Positions 27,901-39,521 of a DNA stretch of 64,000 bases are shown piece by piece. The stretch covers positions 186,001-250,000 of the forward strand of contig DF236975.1 in the NCBI GenBank assembly GCA_000708835.1, written 5' to 3'. A model generated the notes under the pieces. It was not told the origin of the DNA and made no database searches. It saw only the letters and a program-made list of their open reading frames with translations. How positions within the stretch are numbered: position 1 is the stretch's first letter; every line of letters begins with the position of its first letter. Source of the DNA: Klebsormidium nitens (Eukaryota > Streptophyta > Klebsormidiophyceae > Klebsormidiales > Klebsormidiaceae). The position numbers were made by a program, and so were the translations under genes.

Positions 27901-30900
27901 TATAACTCATGGCTGCCCCAGCTTTTCAAAGAATTTCTTCAGGACGTGCTGCTCTTGTCGTGCTTAGATGGGATGGTAAGAACTCTCCTTTTCCAGCACT
28001 CCGCCTACCTCAAAGCAGAACTCCGCGTGCTCCACGCCCCCGTACATGTCCAGGTTGTCTTGGTCCATCTTCCAGTACTGGAGCACGCTCTGCGTCGCGC
28101 ACGCCTCGCCCATCGGCTTGAAGCAAATGTCCGTCAGCCTGACGTCAGCCCCCCCGTCGTTCGCCGTCACAGCGTCAACCTGAGAAGGGAGGGAATCTGT
28201 CGGTTCCGCAAACCAGAAAAGCCTTCTCCCTGAAATATGGGGCTAAGCAACTGAAGGTGCTTGCATAGCTGCACCATAGACAACCTCTATGCGAAGATCC
28301 TGTATCTGTCCGGAAAGAAGAATAGCAGGATCGTGGAGACCAAAGTCTGGAATGCTAAAGGTAGCCTTAGATAGCGGGGGAGCCATGTTGGGAGAATTCA
28401 ATAATAGAGCGATCCGTTGGCCTCTACCAAGTAGATATAGACCTGAAGTGATTGATGCGAATCTTCCAAAAACAATACCTCTCTGGGCAGGAGGCATCCC
28501 GCATTTATGTCCAACTTGCTCACTTTCGAGCGAGAAGTCCGGCGTAGACGACACCAAAAACCCAATTAGTCTTACTTTGAAACATGCAAAACGTCGCAGG
28601 GCAGGCTCACCTCCTCATGGATGCGAAACAGGAGCGCGATGTTGTCCTCAGTCACAATACTTGGTGCGGGAGCCCCGTCTTCGGATGGAGAGGTGGCCAG
28701 TATAAGCTGCAGAGGAACTTGTGTTAGCATCTCAACATAGGCAGGGTGCAATCGACGGACCGAATTAAGAGGGACAGAAGCTCGTGCAGCGCTCTGACTT
28801 CGTTGAGACGGACGACGGCGGCCCGAGCGTGTTTGAGATTGCTTCGACGAGTGTGTCTAGAGAGTTTCTAGAATCCCCGACAGCTATGCAGCGCTTCTTA
28901 GTAAGCAACCGTGGCAGCTGCGTTTCGGCTTGGCAGCAACTCTCATCAATTAGCTAAGGCAGAGCAAACATACGGTAGAAGGATGGTACGGTACGTTGTA
29001 GCAACAGCGGTGTAAAAGGCACGAGACAGATGCCTTCAGATGATTACATTTACTGTGTCCAGTTTTCGTCTAACCTAGTGGCTCGCCCACGTGACATCGG
29101 ACGCAGACTCATAAGCATGGAAGGATAGGGCTTCAAAGCGCGGACTTCTTACTTGTTCGATCCGATAGAATGGCCCTAGATGCTCGTCGTAGAAGGCCTT
29201 CTGTTGGGCAGCGAGGCTATCAGGCCGCACCCAAAGCTGCGAGGAATAGGTGCTTTTTAGACCACGCTTTGGATCGAAGAGGAAAGGCGGGAAGGAATCT
29301 TTACATCCGTCGCGTTATGGACGCTTGGAGCGAAGGTCATGGGCTGAGATGGTGGATGGAGTGGTGCCAAAAAAGGCGCATAAAGTGTAAGGCCTCTGAA
29401 TAAGAAGTGTTGCGGAATGATGAAATGCTTCTGTCAGACCTTGAGCGAAGTGAGGAGTCCACCTGGTTCTGAGCGCCTTATGCTGATGAATGCAAACGGA
29501 AGTTGGACGACCTTTTCTTCTTCTAAAGCGCAGGTTGAAACGGGCTGTCTTTTTGACACGTCGCACCTAGACTGCAGACGCAGGACAAATGTCGAAGGCA
29601 AACCTACCTTTTCCGGCCGCGTCTCGACGGAGAATCTGAGCATGCCCGCAATGAGGGCGAGGCACACGAGCGTGGCAACGCACAGGACGAGCACTGGTCG
29701 CTCGGCGATCCACTCCCCTTGCCACCTGTCAAAAGCCGCACTTGGTCAACAGCTCGGACGGCTGACTCTTATCGCCGTCCGTTATGAACCGCTTAAGTAT
29801 TCAGCCAGGAAATTTGAGTTTGCATATTTAAAATGATTGGTCTGGACTCAGTCTGGACATGGTGTCCTTGGAAAAGGTAGAGTCTGGATTGAGACTTTCG
29901 TTCTATCAACAAAACGCACAGTCGCTGCGCATTTAGGGAACGACTGGATGAGTCTGGATCTGAGCAAGCCTTGTCCTGAAGGTGAAACTAGATTCCACAA
30001 GAAACTTTCGGACGATCAACATCGACCCGATCGAGATGTAATAATCAGAGCGCGCACATACGAGTGCTTACTAAAGAGGCTCACCTATACCACGTGTGCA
30101 TAAAGCTGGCCTCCGGCAAGTCCTCCGTTTCTTCGTCAAGCTTTCGTCGAGACGGTGGGGTCTGCAGAAGGTCAAGTTTGCTAAATTTCAGGTCAAGACA
30201 TTTTCGTGACCACCTTTCAGAGTGTCGTTCTCTGTCATAAACAGTGGCGAATACAAATTGCTGCCACTTCGAAGCGGGTTGTCTGTCGTTACATGGAGTT
30301 AGAAGAGGGTCGAGTAGGAACCCAAGAATGCGGGCCGCACAACATTGCATGCTCGGAATCTAGACGAATACTATCAGTCTCCAAAGGCAGCGTTGGCAGC
30401 ATCATCGAGAGGGCACCTTTCTCCGGCTTGTTCGTTTTGGCACGTAACAAGTGCTAAGAGCCGCAGACTTTAGAGCGGGAGGGGAAAAGCATGGAGCCAA
30501 GGTCACCTCCACTTGAGGGGGTTGAAGTCCCCTCTCTGAAGCAGTCGGGCCGTCTCCCCCGTGAGCAAGCAACGGCTCCTCAACGCTTTGTCTGGCGGGC
30601 CTCCGCAACATGGATGCCCAGATGACTGCCACGAGAACTAGGTAGGCGAGGAAAGCGACGGCAAGACCGACGTCGAGGCAGGCGAACTGCAAGAACCACC
30701 ACTTCGTTTTAGGGAATAAGTTGGGCGCAGGCAACTGAAGACATCCCGAACTGGTCAGCCAGTGACTGTGGGCTGACTGATACTTGAGAATCTCGAACGG
30801 AAAACCATCTCAGATGATTTAACCTCGAGTAAGTATTGTCAACAGCTCATTGAGAAGCGGACAATCTTTGGAGACAGCAAACGCATGTTCTTCGATCCCA

Positions 30901-33299
30901 GAGCGCGCATGCAATCTTCGATAACCACTTTCGAGCAACAGGCTGCTTTTCTTACGCCACCAAGAGCCTCACCTTCTGCCCAAGTAGCTGCACCTCGCAC
31001 CCGTGCCTAGTCTCGTTACCTCCGGACGGTTCCGGCGGAGCACATCCATCAGCGGACGGGCAGTCGCCGCACGAGCAGGCAAACGCAGGATCGGAGCAGG
31101 CAATGACGGGCATGTCGAGCGCCGTCAGACCGGAGTGAGGGGGAGGATCGTCTGGAAATGTGATGGCGAAAGGCGAGCCGGGCAGGTACAGGTCCGCCTT
31201 GTTCCCAAGAAAAGCGAACCATTCTGCAGGAGGGAAGACTGCGTTTGCCGAAAGTCTCGCAAAATGATTCACGAAGCCAAGAGCGTGCTTGTGAGATCTT
31301 CTTTCGAGGGCTTCGGGTGAGCTGACGGAAGCAACTTTTGAGAGGGAGAACGCCACGTTTTGAAAAGCCTTCGGGGATGTTCGTAATCGACGGGTCGAAA
31401 GGCACGTAAAATCAATATTGCAACCTGAAGACCCTCGACAGTGATGGGCTAGAGCCAGACACTGCTCAGTCAATTCTTCAGGGCCAGCTGAAGACGATGT
31501 TAAGGACATTCCTGCTTTGTCGTCGTTCGGACGCATCCGTGACGCCCCCTTTGCGCTAACTCTGACAGCGGAAGCTGTACCTACCATGGTAGTCCGTGGC
31601 CCCTCCACCGATAAAATCCATGGCCCGCGTGTTCATCGCTGCAAACTTGACGTCAGCACAGGAGTTGTACATACGAGTGCCGACATCGTCGGACACGAAG
31701 AAGTCGATTGCTGCAACGCTGGTCCGGTTTGTGGAGAAGGCCTGCAAAGCGTCATCAGAAGGTTACAAAGGCCCGCATTCGCCTCTTCTGCTCGAGCAGC
31801 GGGAACAGAAGCGAAAAAAGAAGATAAAAAAGAAGATAATCAAGCAAGCCGACTCTTGGAAAGAGATTAACCTCCAATTGAGCTGTGGTAATTCTGCACA
31901 ATTGTTGACGTGTACTAGCAATAAGGCGAGAATTGGCAGCTCGACAGGCGGCGGAGTGAACTATGTGACGGCCAAAAGACAAGTTGGAAAGTCGAGAGGT
32001 AGCCGTCTTCTCAAACAAACGGCAAACAGAAAAGAAGACCAGAGCAAGCGCTGTCTCGACAGGAGGATGAATTGGAAAGGCTCTAACTCACCGGCGCAGT
32101 TTCGGTGACGTTGACAAAGAGGCTCTGGTCAGGAGAGCACGCCAGCTCGCAGAAGAAGTTGAGAAAGTTGCGGAGGCAGGCAGGACAACCAGCCAGAAAG
32201 GTGACTGCCTGCACAGATAGCCAATCAACAGCTCAGTTGGCCCCTGTTATGGAACCCCTTGAGGCTCGAGAGACAATATTGAAAATTATCTCTAGGATGG
32301 CGCGATCGAGGTCCCAAAGAAGGTGGTTTAGAAGCTGCTATGTCTTCCGTAGGCAAATCCTCTAGAAAGGTGGAGCGAACTCGGTTATCCTACTAGGATG
32401 ATGGCCCGATAGTAGGTTGCGGCTGCCTTCTGACGATATGATACTAGCGAAATGATACTCTAAGTCGTCTTCTCTGATGTGCATGTTCTCAGCTCTCTAG
32501 GATCGAACGAGAGCAGTGAAGTAAGATATCAGTGCACAAGCAGACCTCTAGGTACGAATCTGATCTGAAAAAGTTGTCAATAACAAGCGATGATCAGGAG
32601 GACTTCAACAAAAGAGGAAAAAGTGCATCATTTTGAACACACCTCTCCTTGTGAAGAGGAAAGAATCTTCGCTGAGCACAGCACAGAAAGATCGCTCAAG
32701 AGTCAGGACCAATGATCTCCTACTCAGTAGAGAAATCCATGAGCAGACTTCCTCAATCCCTTGTTCCCCTTGAAACAAGTCTCATCAATGGTGCAAGTTC
32801 GTCTTACCTGCTTGATCTGGTTCAGAAGCACATTGAACTGCGCTTCAGAGCAGCAAAGGTCCCCTGTGAGGGCTGGACACAGCCCCTGGACCTTGTAGGA
32901 GAATTCTGGACTTGGCTGCAAAGACAATGGAAAGGCAATTGATGAACGTCTAGTCTGCCAACGGTCAATATGTTGATTCCACTGCCATGAAGAGGCTGGA
33001 ACGTCTTTTTAGAGGAGCCTAAATGGCTGGAGACCAAACCGTACTTGCAATGATTGACCTTCATCTCCTTACTGTGGAAGGATCTCATCTTTGTCAACGT
33101 CGAATACGAATCAATGCTTTCTTGCTTAGCACAATGTATGTCAGGCGTCGAATCAACTCTGAAGTCGAGCGGGGAGAAGGGAGAACTACCTACCTCAACC
33201 GCCGGGTGATTCTTTGGACAGTTTAGTTGCTTCCCGTCTTCTCTGGCACCACAAATATCGTACATGGCGCAAATGCCCTTCTGGTGAACCGGACTGCCA
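12970..33299 (-). CDS. NPC1: NPC1-type intracellular sterol transporter (5' exon missing from model)
   Basis: Twenty-eight exons join in phase (about 1,258 residues, against 1,278 in human NPC1): 33299-33194, 32915-32808, 32208-32092, 31741-31585, 31223-30973, 30686-30507, 30161-30085, 29725-29608, 29236-29153, 28706-28611, 28179-28009, 27354-27151, 26647-26534, 26183-26097, 25854-25726, 20059-19861, 19371-19190, 18749-18597, 18185-18039, 17633-17418, 17064-16789, 16173-16080, 15652-15558, 15095-14985, 14402-14335, 13874-13808, 13380-13312, 13071-12970. NPC1 exports sterol from late endosomes or vacuole across the membrane. The N-terminal sterol-binding domain is shown by [10 protein letters not shown] and DLCCSEAQF. 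The sterol-sensing domain spans the exons from 26647 to 19861 ([12 protein letters not shown]). The luminal Cys-rich loop ([17 protein letters not shown]) and the last RND bundle ([43 protein letters not shown]) follow. The first exon, with start codon and signal peptide, was not found. Confidence 0.93.
16195..16237 (+). repeat. Degenerate interstitial telomere-like repeat
   Basis: A short run of degenerate TTTAGGG-type units lies in an NPC1 intron. The units include GTTTAGGG, TTTTAGGG and TTAGGG. Plant-type telomeric units are TTTAGGG. The run is too short and irregular to be a telomere. Confidence 0.5.
17150..17195 (-). repeat. Intronic partial copy of an NPC1 exon edge
   Basis: About 35 bp of the intron upstream of NPC1 exon 17064-16789 nearly repeats that exon's 5' part. 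The exon encodes [13 protein letters not shown] and the intronic copy would read [13 protein letters not shown]. The copy is followed by stop-free sequence for a while but is not needed in the spliced frame. It parallels the exon-edge copies seen in COG5. Confidence 0.6.
20060..25725 (-). other. 5.7 kb intron splitting the NPC1 sterol-sensing domain
   Basis: The exon ending VIPFLVLA (25854-25726) and the exon beginning VGVDNMCIL (20059-19861) join directly and in phase, so everything between is one intron. It is several times longer than the other introns of the gene. It contains many short open frames on both strands (for example plus 23489-23806 and minus 22450-22938). I could assign none of them, and no clear terminal repeats or transposase were seen. 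Confidence 0.7.
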
Positions 33300-34348
33300 C
33301 TGCAATCACAGACGCAACCAACTTCAAATTCAATATCTCAGCAGCGGCCAGCTTGACTTGAAAGGCCTCTCTGTCACACGATCAATGTTTTGCCCATAAA
33401 GTCTTCCCAGGAGAGCAATCTGTTGTTGACTCTCCTGCAAAAGTCAGGGCTCCTGAAAATCCAGATGCGCTCAAAAGTGCGTCACCTTGATCGCAATTGG
33501 ATGCATGAAGAAGGCTTAAGCTATTTGTGACGCGCGAAGGTGCGTCAGAATGCACCACCATGCATCTTTCATCGCAGATATGGTCTAGAGAGGCTGGAGC
33601 GCCAAACCTGAACATGTGCCCATCGTCTACGATTGGAGAATCTGGCTTGCCTGCTGCAACCCCACAACCCACCAACACCTGCAGAGAAGTGTTCTAATGT
33701 TACTTATTTTCTCAGAAGTTGCACTCTATAGAGTACGCCAGCCATTGCATGGAGGGTCCGCCCAGGAATGCTTCCTACGGTGCGCCACTACACCTCAAGC
33801 ACCAAAACCTAATTGCCTACTCTCCAACACAGGCGACAACTCCAAACTTTCAACAAGTATCGTACCACCAGCAGCAAGATACAAGTACTTTTCTCCATCG
33901 TCTTCGCCCGCTTGCGCCAGTACTCTCCACCACAGTACTACAGGTGTTTTAAATGACTAAAGAAGTGATGAAAGGGACAACAGGTAGGCCAGCAACCAAG
34001 GAAGACAGCAGCGAATTAAACTTAAAGAAAGCCTTCCTCGGCAAGCTTGTGATTTTTCGAGTCAATGCAAAATGTTATTTTAAATGATCATTTCTCAGGT
34101 TTTGCAAACCCTCCATACCAAACCCTCGAAACCCTCGGGCTCAGTTGTCGAGCACGCGGCCGGGCTGGGGCACGGCAGCCAGGCTAGGCAAAAATTTTCA
34201 ACAGTCCTACTAGTATACAGTCGAGGCCGGAGGCGTGCTGTAGCAACCCTTTTCGCCCGGGGGCTACTGGGAGAAGTAGAGTTTGTGCGCCTCATCAAAG
34301 CCTTTGGTAGACTCAAATTGCATCTGTTTGAAGTACTACAGGGGCAAC
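33300..34348. other. Head-to-head region between NPC1 and the 2OG dioxygenase
   Basis: About 1 kb separates the first recognised NPC1 exon from the ATG of the next gene, so this is probably a shared promoter region. The first NPC1 exon should lie here. One weak candidate is a minus-strand ATG near 33900 that reads MEKSTCILLLVV, but its donor phase does not fit the next exon. Confidence 0.4.
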
Positions 34349-37300
34349 ATGGCTGCACACCGAGCCCAAGCGCAGGCGGCTGGAGGGGAAGGCCAAACGA
34401 AGCTTGTAGACCTGTGCTCTGGCGCGCTCTTAAAGAAAATTGGCGCCAACGCTGACAAGCTTACGGCGACCTTCTGCTATGGTGGCGCTGTGGACATCCC
34501 GTTAGATGGTCTGAAGCTGTTCTACATGCAGGTAAGACACAGTCATGTGCAGATGCTTTGTTCACTCTTGCAACTTACTTGGAGATCAGAAGGTCCTGCT
34601 ACTACGATCATTGCAGGCTTCTGATCTCAACCATAGAGCTGACAACTTTTGTATGATCAAGAGAATCATTCAGAATGCAGTATGCATTCTAGATTCTTCC
34701 AGCAAGGTTTTGGATGCTGGTGAGACGTGACGTTGTAAGTAAACGTTTGCTACTCTACATGATAAGGCACGAATAAGAGAAAAGCACGATTGCATAGTCT
34801 CTGCAGCGCTTGCAAACGGATGCTCCTTGTTATCTCTGGAAGAATCATGTCAATGAGGTATCCTGTACTTGGTGCAGACCAAGAACGACCAAAACCAGGC
34901 GAAGATTCTTGACATCCCTGTGCAAAGAGGTCGGGAGGAAGACTTCCTGGATTTGTTGAGCGCTTGTGAGGTAGCCACTTTTGGAAGGAGAAAGGAGGAT
35001 GTCCTGGACCCTTCGTATAGGTAATCCAAAACATTCTTATGTTCCTCGTTTGGAATTATTACCACTCTGATCATAAATTTCAACCTTATCTTTGACATGT
35101 GCTCTTCCTGGACGTACTTCAAAACTAGGGCAGAAGCAAAAGTAGATTCCATATCTTGCACGCGGATCTGCATCTGCCTCACAGCTTTGGGCAATTTCTG
35201 GATCAACAAGTGAAATCAAACAGCGCTTTGTTGGTCTGCATTTGTTCGGAAAGATCTTCAGACTATCTTCATGCAGAACTTGTTCTTCTGGTCCCCTGTT
35301 TCTGAAAATGAAAGCAACGCAACTTCTGCAATGCTTTTGTCAACAAACTTTGACTCACTCTGCTCATTACTGGCCATCGCAGAGCTCTTCACTGTGGTTG
35401 GAATCAGAATCCCAGTTCCGTTTCTGACTCACAGCCAGATGGTACCTGTGCAGGAAGGCCCTCAAGCTCGGCAAGGACTACTCTTGTACCTTCAACCTTT
35501 CTGAGTACAGCATCCTGTCCGAAGTTCAGCGGGTCATGGCGCCGGACGCGCTTGGCATCAGAGCGGAGCTTCACAAACTCAACGTGTACAGGCAAGACAG
35601 CAGCACAATCCTCGTCCGAAATCAAGGCTAGACAAAGGTCTTCCTTGATTATCTCAATTGCCACCTCCTGTCTAACCGATCAGTAAGATCTGATATAATA
35701 TGAGCATTCTTGGCAACGTTTTGGGTCGCTGCTTTCTGGAAGTAATAATCTGTGCCAATCTTTCTTAAAAGCATGCTGCAAAGTCCTCCAAGGTCATTGC
35801 AAGCCTTTATCAGAGATATTCTACACTCGAGTTAAGGACACGCAGCGTTTGTTTCACACCCTGAGCAGCATAACCAGCATCTATGACAGCCCTCTCTCAG
35901 ATCGAGCGCCCTTCTATCGACCGCCTGTCTTCTGCTTCTTGCAGAACCGGGGACTTCTTCAAGAGCCACGTGGACACCCCGCGCCGCGAAGACATGTTTG
36001 GCTCGCTGGTGGTGTGCCTGCCGTTTGAGCACGAAGGGGGGGAGCTGCACATCCGCCACGGCAGCGTGACGTCAGTCATTGACTGGAGCAGCAAGTCGGG
36101 AAGCGCCATCCAGTGGGTCGCGCTCTACTCCGACTGTGAACACGAAGTAAGAATTTTGTTAGTCTCGGATTCAGAGGGGTCGCTTGAGTACACGCAGATG
36201 TGCGCGCGTGAATCATACACTTCTAGGACACTTCTTCGGCTCCTCAGAGCACGTGCTTCTGATCTAAAAGACGCTACTTCCTCACTGATGGCTTCGACAT
36301 CCGTGTATCTGGCAAAGACTGAGCAGGTGGAGGTTTCATAACAATTTCTTATGACATGCTCAAGCGGCCGAGGGAAAAACGTGTCTTCACAAAGCTTTCT
36401 CAAGGTCTAGTTTGCAACTTCTCAAAGGTCCAGACTCGGATCCTAACGGAGTCTTCGGCCTTGTGTCAGGTCAAAGAGGTGACGCGCAACTATCGCGTCA
36501 CGCTGACGTACAATCTCTACGCGGACATCAATTCCCCCAAACCCGAGAGGCCGTTTGGAACATCGTCGGATGTGCGCCACGTGCCCCTGTACCAGACACT
36601 CGTAGATGCGCTCGGCCAGCAGAGCTTTATGTACGACGGTGGCCGGCTCGGCTTCATGTGCCAGGTATCTCTTTCCGTCTTGCGCGGTTCCCGTCCGCGA
36701 TCGTCCCTTGGAACGAAGGTCCTCGATTGAGTGCTATGTTGTTTCTCCTGAAGTTGGACCGGAGGGCCTCAGAGTTTACTGGAAGTTGATTAGCATTGAG
36801 GCATCGGTTCCCGCCACGTCCCGTCCCATTATGAGCCTACCACGTGAGAGCCGGTTCTCCATCTCGTCTTATGCAGTCCTTGGTCTGGATGACACCCTGT
36901 CTTCACCCCACTTTGCAGCAGTCGAAATCACGCGGCCCAACCCTCTAACAAGCAGTCACTCAGCTAAAATATTTCCTGATGCTTCTTCCAGCACCGCTAC
37001 CCGCATACGAGCCACGCCTTTGCCGAGCGCCCCGCGCCGCTCCTGAAGGGCGCGGACGCCGTCCTGTTTGCGGTCGCGAAGGCGCTCGGTTTGCACGTCC
37101 GATTCGTACACCTGTACAAGCTGGAGGCCGGGTCGAACGAAGAGGAAGACAAGATGGCACCCCTCTCAGTTTCCGGACCGGATTTTGACGATCATGACGT
37201 GCCAAGAAAGGAAGTCGTCCGAGCTGATGATCCGCACTTCCAAGCGGACGGCTTCAAACCCGTCAGCGAGATGAGCGGGGCGGTGACGCGGGAGCGGTTC

Positions 37301-37624
37301 ACCCAAGGACACGTTGGCCCGAGTTACGACGACCGTGCTCTGGTAGACGTCCTGACGCCACTGACCGGAGTCAACTACGTTGAGAGCTGGACGAATCTGT
37401 GCAAGACGAGCGAGTTCAGAAGGTGCTTTACTTCGATGGAAATGGAGCGCCAGAAGGACATCCACTGGTGTATTGGCGACACCCGATTCTGGGACGTTGG
37501 CAGATTTACGCCGGCATATGGAAACGAGTGCTGTGTCAACTACTTCTACTGCGCGGCGGCCATGCTTGTTTCCGTTCCCAAGTGGGGCCAGGATCGCCAA
37601 CAGGCCTTTGAGAGGTTCCGATGA
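34349..37624 (+). CDS. 2OG-Fe(II) oxygenase domain protein
   Basis: Six exons join in phase: 34349-34531, 34878-35020, 35454-35591, 35945-36146, 36470-36664 and 36992-37624 (497 residues). The fold is that of prolyl-4-hydroxylase-like 2-oxoglutarate dioxygenases, which use iron, oxygen and 2-oxoglutarate to oxidise a substrate. Iron ligands are visible as H163-x-D165 (KSHVDTPRR) and H221 (SDCEHE). R231 (NYRVTLTYNLY), ten residues later, fits the 2-oxoglutarate-binding arginine. The lead-in LHKLNVY-GDFF is typical of a large uncharacterised family found in fungi, algae and other eukaryotes. The substrate is unknown. No signal peptide is seen. Intron 3 has a GC donor (TACAG|GCAAGA), while the others are GT-AG. 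The start at 34349 has a good AACATGG context; an in-frame ATG lies upstream at 34283. Confidence 0.85.
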
Positions 37625-39521
37625 AGGGGTTGGGCAATTTGGATCTCAAAGGATCGTGGATGTCATCGAGAACTGGAAGTAGGTGTAGGTGCTGAGGTAT
37701 ATCTGCAGGAAAGCCAGGTTGACGGTGCGGTCGAATCCAAAGGATTGCTACGTTGGAAGGCTGTCTGCTTCGACGAATCGTCCTTATGTAGTCTACAGCA
37801 CTTTTCACATCCTGATTCTCCTTTCGTCTGGTGATCGAGGAGCGTGACGTACAAACTTCGAGGTAAAACACAAAGCAGAGTACTATTATGATAGAATGTT
37901 TGGTTTATGGTGAAGAACTTCGAACATGCGAAATGCTCGCGAAATGCCATTTCTCAGGCTACGTGCATGCTCAACAATCTGCTTGCTAGGATAAACAACC
38001 AGTGTGTGGAGTCCCGCTTGTACGGTGCAGTCGACAGTCGCAGCTGTAGACGGTTAAAATGAGATGTATGCTTTTTGGCATCGCACTCGCGTAAGGCATA
38101 TCAGATGTTCTCGGTCGTGCTTCCTGTTACTGTAGTCACTGAAAGCTCATTGAATTCGTGCTTTGAGATGGTACACTCAAAGAGCGATGCCGACCTCTGA
38201 TGACAAGGATTGGCGTGAATTGCGACACTTTATGGGCTCCAGCAAAGTGGCTAGGCAAATACTCAATATAGGCAGAGCAAATCACTGGGCAAAAATCCCT
38301 CACCTTTGTTGCAGAAAAGCTCTGTGCCATCCTCCGAAATGAATGTGGGACTGTAGGGCCAGCTCGAAGCGGCAGAGAGCCGGGTCTTGGTAGCAGAGCA
38401 GAGCAGAACCGAGAGGGGACTTGCATGACCAAAAAGCAATATACGACGCAGCTCACAGCTAATGCCAGCCAGTGGTGGTGTCGCGCCCGTGTCGCGCACC
38501 GAGAACAACGGCGTTCCTAGTGTCGATTGCCATGAGTAATCGCGAGTGCTGTCCTTATAACCTGTTCTAGAAAGCTGTGATCTGCTGCAGAAAAACCCAC
38601 AGAAGCGTGCTAATTTGCTGAAGTTGGCAAGCTTACGGGGCATTTTCGCCAATAAAGTCGATGTGCTTTGCAGACGGTGTGCATTGGGAGAAACGACATC
38701 TGTAAAATGCTGAAATGCGCCGGGTGACATCAGCCTTGATCTCAGTAGAGGACTGCAGTACCGGTAGCTACTAGTACCGTAGTATGATACTAGTACAGGT
38801 CTTCTGTTCTGTGCATTTCTTATTGTGGTGGAGCTCCCCGAGGATCCCATCGAACGTTCAATCATTGAACAGGTGGCCTCGCGGTTTAGTCAGCACCGGC
38901 CAAAAGTGGTTCTGAACCGTCCGATAGAGCCAAAATCGTAGAACACGGACGGCCGAAACCAAGTTGGATGTCAGCCAATGGATCCGTAACTGAAATCTGA
39001 TTGATCGACTTCGAATGAAGCACGATCAACAAATTTGAACTGTAGGCTAATAAGAGGATAGCCTAGACTCAGGGTCAGAGGCTCGAACGGGTCAGACTCG
39101 AGGGTTGAGTCACGACTCGCCATGCAGCGCCGCGCGCGCCGTTCTGCGGACCCTCGCGATTAGCTGCTGTAGCTGCCAGCTCGTTCCAAGATGCAATGGA
39201 AAGAGCAATTCGAAGATGCACGTTCAGTTTGAAGTACCTGGCGGCGTCGGATCACCCAGCTCAGCATACTCTATCCCTGAGTCCCTGACTAGTCGAAGGT
39301 TCTTTTCCTGGAATGAAAGTCAGCTTTGATTAGCATCAAAGTTGCAACTTGGTAATTCCTGGTGAAGCGGATAAGCGCAGGACCTTTTTGGCACTATGCT
39401 CTTGTAGAATCCGCTTACAAGGACTGCAAGGAAGGCTTTTACCACAAGTTCTCAGGTTCCAGACATACCCGCAGTATTTGTAAACTGCTACACAGTCAGA
39501 AGCAGCTGCAAAGGGGTGACA
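37625..39521. other. Intergenic, no gene recognised
   Basis: A 200-codon open frame on the minus strand (38263-38865) has no family features and is probably chance. A cluster of GTAC and CTAGTAC palindromes lies near 38757-38797. The downstream end must include the 5' untranslated region of the roadblock gene. Confidence 0.4.

Noticed and set aside
33382-33678. Minus-strand frame starting MLVGCGVAAGKPD as the NPC1 first exon
   Set aside because: Weak signal-peptide character and no donor matching the phase of exon 33299-33194.
34283-34348. Upstream in-frame ATG of the 2OG dioxygenase
   Set aside because: The 22 extra residues lack conservation cues and the later ATG has a better context; kept only as an alternative.
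38263-38865. 200-codon open frame on the minus strand
   Set aside because: No domain, motif or hydrophobic pattern, no supporting neighbouring exons; sits between two well-modelled genes and looks like a chance frame.
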